A stretch of DNA of 64,000 nucleotides from Actinomycetota bacterium (GTDB lineage Bacteria; Actinomycetota; Actinomycetes; S36-B12): assembly GCA_016717115.1 (NCBI GenBank), contig JADKGE010000002.1:496001-560000 (forward strand), written 5' to 3'. Both the position numbers and the translations under genes were made by a program. Positions within the stretch are counted from its first letter, which is position 1. Each line of letters starts with the position of its first letter. Below, piece after piece: positions 58,402 to 64,000 of this stretch. A model generated the notes under the pieces. That model did no database searches and was not told the DNA's origin. It saw only the letters and a program-made list of their open reading frames with translations.

Positions 58402-60480
58402 CTAGTTCCGATAGCGCAGTTCGAGGACCGTCCCCGCGCGACCGAAGAAGGCGATCCGCGCACCGGCCGACGCGGAGATCTCTGCGCCGTCCGCGTCGCC
58501 CGCGCCTGCGGGTGCCCCGTCGACCGAGAAGGCCCTCCAGCTGCCGTTGCCACGGATGGCCAGGGTGCCGCCGGTGGGGACGGTGCGCCACTCGGCGTAT
58601 CCGTCGGGTCCGATGGTGACGTTCGCCGAGCGCTCCGTGATCGCCGGCACGGTCGACAGTGGTCGGTAGAGCGCCCCACCGAAGCTCACCCACTCGCCGT
58701 CTGTTCTGTTCAGGACGTGAAGGTCGTTGAGGTCGCGTCCTTGCACGATGGGGATGGTCAGGAACATGGTGGCAACGTCGTCGCTCGGCTGGGGGTCGAC
58801 GGGCGCCGGGCCCAGGAGGTCCGCCACCCACAGGTAGCCGGTCAGGCCAGGCACTTGGGCGAGGGTCAGCGTGGGGAGCTCCTGCCACAGGATCGAGTCG
58901 GCGCGCTCGTTGACGTTCAGCCAGGTCTGGCCGACCCGCTGCTGCCAGGCCGGCGAGAGGACGTCGACGGAGGTGACCTTCTGCCCCAGGAGGATGGTCT
59001 CGTGGTAGGTGCCCATGCCGCCGGGGCGCGTCAGGGCGAGGAAGGTGCGGCCCCAGCCGCGCGTCAGGCTCAGGGCTGCGGGTGAGGGCCCGTCCGCCCA
59101 GTACTGCCCGTCGCTGCGTCTGGTCAACGTGCTCGGCTGGGTGACCCACGTCCCGCCTTGGTATACGGCGAGCGAGAGCGCACCGTCCGAGCGAGGCGCC
59201 ACTCGGAGGGCCGACCCCGCGGCGAGATAGATCCCGGCCATGTCGGCCGTCTGGGCGGGGGTCGGCGCGACTGCCCGCGGCGCTGAGGTGGCCAGCGGCT
59301 CGGGGAGAGCAGCGATGACGCCCTTCTCGACCAGTGCGGACAGCACGATGCGCTGTGCGAGGCCGGCCAGGGCTGCCGAGGAGACACCCGTGCCGACCGC
59401 CAGGACGGCGGCGGCCACATCTTCCTTGGGTGCCAGGGTGAACGCGGCGTGGTACTGCGGGGTGTCGCCGCCCTTGTTCCAGCCGTCCACACCTGCGGCG
59501 GCGAGTCCGGGCTCGGTGACCGTGTCCCAGCCGAGGCCGTACCGGAACTGGGGTGGTCCGGCGGTCAACGTGCTCGTCAGCTGGTTGCGGCTCATCTCCT
59601 TGATGGCCTGCGAGGACAGGATGCGCACTCCGTCGAGCGTGCCGCCGTTCATGAGCATGGCGGCGAGGCGCCCCAAGTCCGTTGGCGTCGACAGGAGGCC
59701 GCCGGATGCGTACACGTTGAGGAGTGCCGGGGGCAGGGCACCGGCGTCGGTCACGATCGGCGCGTACGAGCCGGGCGACAGTGGCGTGGTCGGGAAGAGC
59801 GACATCCGCATCTTCAGTGGCGTGAGGATGCGCTGCTGCACGTAGTCGGTGTAGGACAGGCCGCTCATCCGCTCGACGAGGATGCCGGCGAGGGTGAAGC
59901 AGTCGTTGCAGTAGACGCTCATGGAGCCGGGCGTCGTCTTGAGCGTCGAGGTGGCCAAGGTGTCGAGCACCTGCTGGGCGTACCCCGGGTAGGGCGTCGA
60001 CGTGATGCCATTCGAGGCGTCCGTGCCCGGGAAGCCGGCACTGTGGTTGAGGAGCATCCGGACGGTGACCTGTCGGTACTCCGGTGAGGCCATCGTGAAG
60101 TCCGTGACGTAGTCGGTCACCGGCGCATCGAGTGACACCTTCCCCGCGTCCACCAGTTGCATGACGGCGATGGCGGTGAACGTCTTGGTGACGGAGCCGA
60201 TGCCGTACAGCGTCGATGCGGTCGGCTTGGTGCCGTTCTCGTCGATGGCCCCCACCGTCGTAGACCACACCGTCCGCTTGCCATCGACCAGTGAGAACGA
60301 GATCGACGACGCTCCGGTCTCCTTCAACACGTCGGCTGCAGCATCGCGAGCCGCTTCGAGCGTGTCGGAGAATGCCGGACCGGGACGCGTGTCGGCGAAC
60401 GCCGGCCCGACCGAGACAGTCGAAACCGCAAGGCCCACAGCGAGGGACAGGGAGGCGATGGCAATGCGGCTCGTGGTCAT
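58402..60480 (-). CDS. Secreted class C beta-lactamase-like serine hydrolase
   Basis: The 692-residue protein has a signal peptide (cleavage near AFA-DT, about 29) and a serine beta-lactamase-like domain with the SxxK motif SVTK (Ser96, Lys99) and YxN as YCN (Tyr190-Asn192). The C-terminal 300 residues form extra beta-rich domains ending GTVLELRYRN. Such proteins are usually D-aminopeptidases, esterases or wall-remodelling enzymes rather than resistance factors. A 13-bp hairpin lies 29 bp before the start codon. Confidence 0.87.
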   Translation of the reverse strand: MTTSRIAIASLSLAVGLAVSTVSVGPAFADTRPGPAFSDTLEAARDAAADVLKETGASSISFSLVDGKRTVWSTTVGAIDENGTKPTASTLYGIGSVTKTFTAIAVMQLVDAGKVSLDAPVTDYVTDFTMASPEYRQVTVRMLLNHSAGFPGTDASNGITSTPYPGYAQQVLDTLATSTLKTTPGSMSVYCNDCFTLAGILVERMSGLSYTDYVQQRILTPLKMRMSLFPTTPLSPGSYAPIVTDAGALPPALLNVYASGGLLSTPTDLGRLAAMLMNGGTLDGVRILSSQAIKEMSRNQLTSTLTAGPPQFRYGLGWDTVTEPGLAAAGVDGWNKGGDTPQYHAAFTLAPKEDVAAAVLAVGTGVSSAALAGLAQRIVLSALVEKGVIAALPEPLATSAPRAVAPTPAQTADMAGIYLAAGSALRVAPRSDGALSLAVYQGGTWVTQPSTLTRRSDGQYWADGPSPAALSLTRGWGRTFLALTRPGGMGTYHETILLGQKVTSVDVLSPAWQQRVGQTWLNVNERADSILWQELPTLTLAQVPGLTGYLWVADLLGPAPVDPQPSDDVATMFLTIPIVQGRDLNDLHVLNRTDGEWVSFGGALYRPLSTVPAITERSANVTIGPDGYAEWRTVPTGGTLAIRGNGSWRAFSVDGAPAGAGDADGAEISASAGARIAFFGRAGTVLELRYRN

Positions 60481-60509
60481 ACTCCCCTAACGGAAGCTGG
60501 CTTCTCGGC

Positions 60510-60537
60510 GTGCCACCGGAATGGATTCCGGTGGCAC
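60510..60537. promoter_or_regulatory. Perfect 13-bp inverted repeat upstream of the serine hydrolase gene
   Basis: GTGCCACCGGAAT and its exact complement are separated by GG. It lies 29-57 bp before the ATG, where an operator or a 5' leader hairpin would be expected. Confidence 0.5.
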
Positions 60538-60853
60538 GAAGTGCGGGTGGCGACCTCGGTGACGGGTTGAACGCCCCCCTCCAGCGGTCAGCACGCAGGG
60601 GACGCGGAAAGGTTCATGATTCCTGCATCTGTCCGCGACCGCAATGGCATCTCGGATGTGACGCATGGTCTGACGAGAGGCGGAGGCCGTGCCCTTGCCA
60701 CGGGAGTAGTGGTGTGGCGACAAACGGCATCCGGAAGCCTCGGGTCCAGTCCGTCGATCTCCCGACACTCCCCTTCCGGAATCGGCGTCTTGGAGTTGCT
60801 GGTAGTCGACACCGTGAGCGGGGATCCGCGCAATGACGCCGGACAGGTCGGCT

Positions 60854-60859
60854 TAGGCT
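60854..60859 (+). promoter_or_regulatory. Leaderless -10 box (TAGGCT) before the permease mini-ORF
   Basis: TAGGCT, the same hexamer as before purD, ends 6 nt before a GTG at 60866. Confidence 0.5.
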
Positions 60860-60865
60860 GCGGTC

Positions 60866-60916
60866 GTGAGCCACGCGACCGTCGCCGATAGCGGTCTCGA
60901 GGTGCTTGCGCGGTGA
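60866..60916 (+). CDS. Putative leaderless 16-residue upstream ORF coupled to the permease
   Basis: GTG with leaderless spacing to TAGGCT opens a 16-codon ORF (VSHATVADSGLEVLAR) whose TGA overlaps the permease GTG as GTGA. The permease has no SD, so translation of this ORF probably delivers ribosomes to it. No similarity to known peptides is recognised. Confidence 0.4.
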   Translation: MSHATVADSGLEVLAR

Positions 60917-63900
60917 CCTTCCTCGGTCTGATCATGCGCGGGCTCCGATGGCGCTTGGTCAGTTCGGTTGCGGTGGCGCTGGTGGCCGTGGTCGCCATGG
61001 TCGGCGCGGTCCTTGGTCCGCTGTATGCGAGCAGTGCCGCCGACTCCGTGGTTCGCGAGGGCTTGGCGGAAGCCGCTCCTGTGTCGACAGGTGTGCTGAT
61101 GCGCGCGCAGCGTGCGGGGCAGACGCAGTTCACTCCCGGTGACCTGCTCGACGCGGTCGCGGAGCGGGCAGCCGACCCCTCGCTGGATCCGTGGTACGCG
61201 CCCGGAACGCTGGCGCTCACGGTGACGGACGGAAGGCCCAAGGTCCGGGACAATCCGATCGGCCTCGCCATGATCGGCTGGCATCGTGGGCAGTGCGGCG
61301 CCGTCGAACTCAGGTCCGGCAGCTGCCCTTCCCGTCAGGGCGAGGCGATGATCTCCGCCCGGATGGCTGATCAGTTCGACGTCTCGCTGGGCGAGTATCT
61401 GCGGCTCGGGATCAGGGCCGACGGCGCGAACGACAAAGTCAAGGTCGTCGGCACCTATGACGCGGCCACCGCTGATCCGGCGGTGTGGGGCCTGGTCTCG
61501 CCCGCGCAGTTCCTGCCCGCGCCGGCCCCGGACGGTCCGGACCGCCTCGACGAGATCGTCGTGGACGAGGGGACATTCGGCAGCAGCAGCGGGGACGTCG
61601 CGGCAACAAGCTTCAGGGCGCTCGACCCGGCCACCGTTCACGTGTCCGAGCTGCCTGGCCTCCGCCAGGCCGTGGAGTCGGCGGTCGCCATCCCGGCCTC
61701 GGTCGGTACCGAACCCCGGACGGTGGCGTCCACCGGGCTGCCGGCGTTCCTCGACGCACTCGACCCCGAACTCGCCTATGTCGCTGCAGCATCGTTCGCC
61801 GTCACCGCCGCCCTCGTGCTCCTTGCGTGGTTCGCGCTCTTCCTCGTCGTCTCCGCCACGAGCGAGGAGCGGTCGGGGGAGGTGGCGCTCGCGAAGCTGC
61901 GCGGCATGGGCGCCCGCTCGACGTTCATCTTCGGCCTCGCTGAACCGCTCCTGCTCCTGCTCGTCGCTGTGCCCGTGGGGCTTGCTGCCGCCTATGCCAC
62001 CAACGCGTTCATCACGGGCAAGGCAATGGCCCCGGGCACAGACACCGCCATCACCACATCCGCGCTGCTCGCACTGGCCGTCGGCTTCCTCGGTGGCGTG
62101 GTTGCCGCAACGCTGGCGTCCCGTCGGATTCTCACCGCACCCGTCATCGAGCAGTTGCGTCGCACCGGCGGCCGCCGAGCGCGGCTTGCGAGGTCCGTCG
62201 CGGTCGATGCATTCGCGATCGCGCTGCTGGCCGCCGGCATCTATCAGCTCCGGCGCGGCGGCTCGGACGCCCTCGCCCTGCTGACCCCTTCCCTCCTTGC
62301 GCTGACGATGGGCCTGCTCGCGGTGCGCGTCGTACCGCGACTTGCCCGTCTGGAGGTGTCACGAGCGCGTGGGTCGCGCCGCGTCGCCACCTTCGTGGCC
62401 GCGTCCAACATTGCCCGTCGGCCCGGTGGACTCCGCACAGTCGTCCTCCTCTCGCTCGCTGTTGGCTTGACGGTGTTCGCCGTGGATGGCTGGGCGGTGG
62501 CCTCAACGAATCGCGACGATGTCGCCCCCGCCGAGGTCGGAGGATGGGAGGTGCTCCACGTGCGGTCGCATTCAGCCGGTGACCTTCTGAGCGCCGTGCG
62601 GACCGCGGACCCCAGCGGCACTCAGGCACTGGCCGCCGTCGCCACCACCGCTGGATCCAGCGGTGGTCTCATCGCGATCGACGCCTCGCGGATCGGCGCC
62701 GTCTCGGCCTGGGATCCCGCGTGGACGGGAAGTTCCCGAGAGGAGATCGGCTCGCAGCTCCACCCCGAGCAGGTGGGTTCTCCCATTCCCCTGCGTGGCG
62801 ACCTGTCGATCGACGTGGACTACGACCAGGCCTTGGGATCGGGCGCGGTGGATCTCGCCGTGGCGGTGCGCGATGCGAGTGGGCTCCTGCACACGGTCGA
62901 CCTCGGCGAACTCCGACCAGGGCCCTCGACACCCACGGCGGCCCTCCCCATGTGCGTCGACGCTCCGTGCGCCCTCGAGGCCTTCATCTTCACGCCATCG
63001 CCGCTCGCGTCGAGGGGGGCGGGCACCGTGACGATCTCGGGCGCGCAGGACTCCAGCGGCGATGTCGACCTGACGTCGGCCGGTTCCGACGGGTGGCGGA
63101 GCGGTGCCACGTCTGTCCTGGTCCGCATCCCACCGGTGGCCACCGTCTCCGTCGAGGAGTCTGGGCGACTCGTGACGTCCTTCGATGTCGAAGGCGAGAG
63201 TGCGGCCGTCGAGGTTGCCGACCACCCCACCCAGCTGCCCGTCTTCGTCGGCAGTGAGTTGGTTGGGAGTGGGGGGCCGGCATCGGAGGCGACGGTCACC
63301 GGTCTCGACGGTCGCGCCCTCCCCGCCCAGCTCCTCGGGTCGGGAGTGCTCCCGCGCAAGCTGGGGACGGGCGCCCTGGCCGACCTCTCGTCCGCGCTCG
63401 CCGTGATGGGGAGCGCGCCGACTCTGCTCGACTACCAGGTGTGGCTGGCCGCCGATGCCCCTCCATCGATTCGCGCGGCACTCGAGGCTGACGGATACGA
63501 GGTGCTCGCGGTCGAATCCGTTGACGAGCGACTGAGCGAACTCGCCCTAGGCAGTGACGCACTGGCGTTGCGACTGTTCCTGGTCGCCGCCGTTGTCGCG
63601 CTCATGATCGCGGCGGGAACCCTGCTCGCAGGGACCTACATCACCGCGCGCCGGCGGGCCTACGAGCTCGCGGCGATGCGCTCGCTCGGCGCCGACCAAG
63701 GCGTTCTCGTGCGCTCGGGACGGCTCGAACAGGTCGCTCTCGCTTTCATCGGAACGGCTCTCGGCTTGGTCGCGGGTCTAGTGGGCGCAGCCATCACCCT
63801 GCCCAACCTGCTGATGTCGGTGACCGACGTCCATCCGGCCCCGTGGTTCGGCCCCGCATGGCTGCCGGTCCTCGCCACGATCGTCGGCGTCCTGCTGCTT

Positions 63901-63981
63901 CTGGGTCTTGTCGCCGAAGTCGGTGCTCGTCGCACCGCACGGTTGGCTCAGCCGGATCTGCTTCGGGCGGTGCAGGAGTGA
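60913..63981 (+). CDS. FtsX-like ABC transporter permease
   Basis: The 1022-residue membrane protein has an N-terminal helix (SSVAVALVAVVAMVGAVLG), a large extracellular region, a central group of three or more helices with an FtsX-type segment (ALAKLRGMGARSTFIFGLAEP, about 325-345), a second extracellular part and a C-terminal FtsX domain (AMRSLGADQGVLVRSGRLEQ). This is the large MacB/FtsX-like type that exports or releases lipids or lipoproteins with a partner ATPase. GTG start overlaps a leaderless mini-ORF; the next gene overlaps its stop by one base. Confidence 0.88.
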   Translation: MTFLGLIMRGLRWRLVSSVAVALVAVVAMVGAVLGPLYASSAADSVVREGLAEAAPVSTGVLMRAQRAGQTQFTPGDLLDAVAERAADPSLDPWYAPGTLALTVTDGRPKVRDNPIGLAMIGWHRGQCGAVELRSGSCPSRQGEAMISARMADQFDVSLGEYLRLGIRADGANDKVKVVGTYDAATADPAVWGLVSPAQFLPAPAPDGPDRLDEIVVDEGTFGSSSGDVAATSFRALDPATVHVSELPGLRQAVESAVAIPASVGTEPRTVASTGLPAFLDALDPELAYVAAASFAVTAALVLLAWFALFLVVSATSEERSGEVALAKLRGMGARSTFIFGLAEPLLLLLVAVPVGLAAAYATNAFITGKAMAPGTDTAITTSALLALAVGFLGGVVAATLASRRILTAPVIEQLRRTGGRRARLARSVAVDAFAIALLAAGIYQLRRGGSDALALLTPSLLALTMGLLAVRVVPRLARLEVSRARGSRRVATFVAASNIARRPGGLRTVVLLSLAVGLTVFAVDGWAVASTNRDDVAPAEVGGWEVLHVRSHSAGDLLSAVRTADPSGTQALAAVATTAGSSGGLIAIDASRIGAVSAWDPAWTGSSREEIGSQLHPEQVGSPIPLRGDLSIDVDYDQALGSGAVDLAVAVRDASGLLHTVDLGELRPGPSTPTAALPMCVDAPCALEAFIFTPSPLASRGAGTVTISGAQDSSGDVDLTSAGSDGWRSGATSVLVRIPPVATVSVEESGRLVTSFDVEGESAAVEVADHPTQLPVFVGSELVGSGGPASEATVTGLDGRALPAQLLGSGVLPRKLGTGALADLSSALAVMGSAPTLLDYQVWLAADAPPSIRAALEADGYEVLAVESVDERLSELALGSDALALRLFLVAAVVALMIAAGTLLAGTYITARRRAYELAAMRSLGADQGVLVRSGRLEQVALAFIGTALGLVAGLVGAAITLPNLLMSVTDVHPAPWFGPAWLPVLATIVGVLLLLGLVAEVGARRTARLAQPDLLRAVQE

Positions 63982-64000
63982 TGAGCAGCGTTCCTGGAGT
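63981..64000 (+). CDS. Start of a further gene, cut by the window end
   Basis: An ATG at 63981 overlaps the permease stop (TGATG) and GCAGGAG lies 6 nt upstream, so a coupled gene begins here; only six codons are visible. An ABC ATPase partner of the permease would be expected but cannot be seen. Confidence 0.4.

Larger units (their letters stand above)
60481..60912. other. 432-bp intergenic region without a recognised gene
   Basis: No frame here resembles a known protein, although several are open on both strands. The visible contents are the hairpin at 60510-60537, the promoter region of the serine hydrolase, and at the right end a leaderless box with a 16-codon mini-ORF leading into the permease gene. 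Confidence 0.6.

Noticed and set aside
58402..60480. Antibiotic-resistance beta-lactamase
   Set aside because: SxxK and YxN are present, but the large extra C-terminal domains fit wall or peptide hydrolases rather than a dedicated beta-lactamase.
1..64000. tRNA, rRNA or riboswitch genes
   Set aside because: No T-loop-like motif with a matching acceptor stem, rRNA core or known riboswitch consensus was noticed; a covariance-model scan would be needed to exclude small RNAs.

Overview
The window is high-GC, densely packed DNA typical of an actinobacterium (Actinomycetota). Supporting signs are: the purF-purM / DUF3073 / amino-acid dehydrogenase / bldC order known from Streptomyces and relatives; the three-part PurS/PurQ/PurL enzyme; a DUF222-HNH protein; many GTG starts with GTGA/ATGA overlaps; and at least a dozen TANNNT -10 boxes placed 6-7 nt before a start codon, the hallmark of leaderless mRNAs. 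Genus cannot be read from the sequence. No rRNA, tRNA or CRISPR array was seen.

Layout. 1-957: 3' part of a DUF222/HNH nuclease gene. 1066-17588: de novo purine synthesis (purD, purB, purC, purS, purQ, purL, purF, purM), with galE embedded between purC and purS and a spermidine/putrescine-type ABC transporter (ATPase, binding lipoprotein, two permeases) between purL-SCP and purF; a class III aminotransferase precedes purD. 17613-19487: DUF3073 protein, Leu/Val-type dehydrogenase and the developmental regulator BldC. 19543-24862: acyltransferase with a leaderless upstream mini-ORF, SulP transporter, DinB-like protein, polyphosphate kinase 2, nuclease lipoprotein and a repeat-tailed membrane protein. 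24864-25954: an intact IS481-family element inserted at the stop codon of the previous gene, between it and its terminator. 26020-28680: two CopC-like proteins, DUF1349, DUF2277, DUF1232. 28700-30691: GNAT acetyltransferase divergent from a HipA-like kinase/DUF3037 pair. 30707-35394: a six-PAS diguanylate cyclase, a small membrane protein, a Crp-family regulator and a RibD/DHFR-like reductase.

The most distinctive region is 35414-42506. A MEDS-domain sensor and a PucR-type regulator form an operon divergent from a complete six-gene soluble diiron monooxygenase (alpha, gamma, Rieske, effector, beta, reductase) in the order of toluene-4-monooxygenase/isoprene monooxygenase. The alpha subunit keeps all six iron ligands at T4MO numbering and also carries four or five cysteines resembling the zinc site of phenol hydroxylases. 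No genes for using the oxidised product lie next to it.

42603-55302 is an accessory region of secreted and lipoproteins (extensin-like zinc peptidase, fasciclin lipoprotein, PAP2 protein), a secreted protein with three almost identical 79-residue PepSY-like repeats, rifampin ADP-ribosyltransferase (arr), guanine deaminase and several VOC proteins. 55369-57495 is a PAS-GGDEF-EAL gene cut by one in-frame TGA exactly where the EAL domain starts. The end holds an AT-hook-like repeat protein, a small basic protein, a secreted class C beta-lactamase-like hydrolase, a 432-bp gap containing a 13-bp perfect hairpin and a leaderless mini-ORF, and a large FtsX-like permease overlapping the start of a further gene at the window edge.
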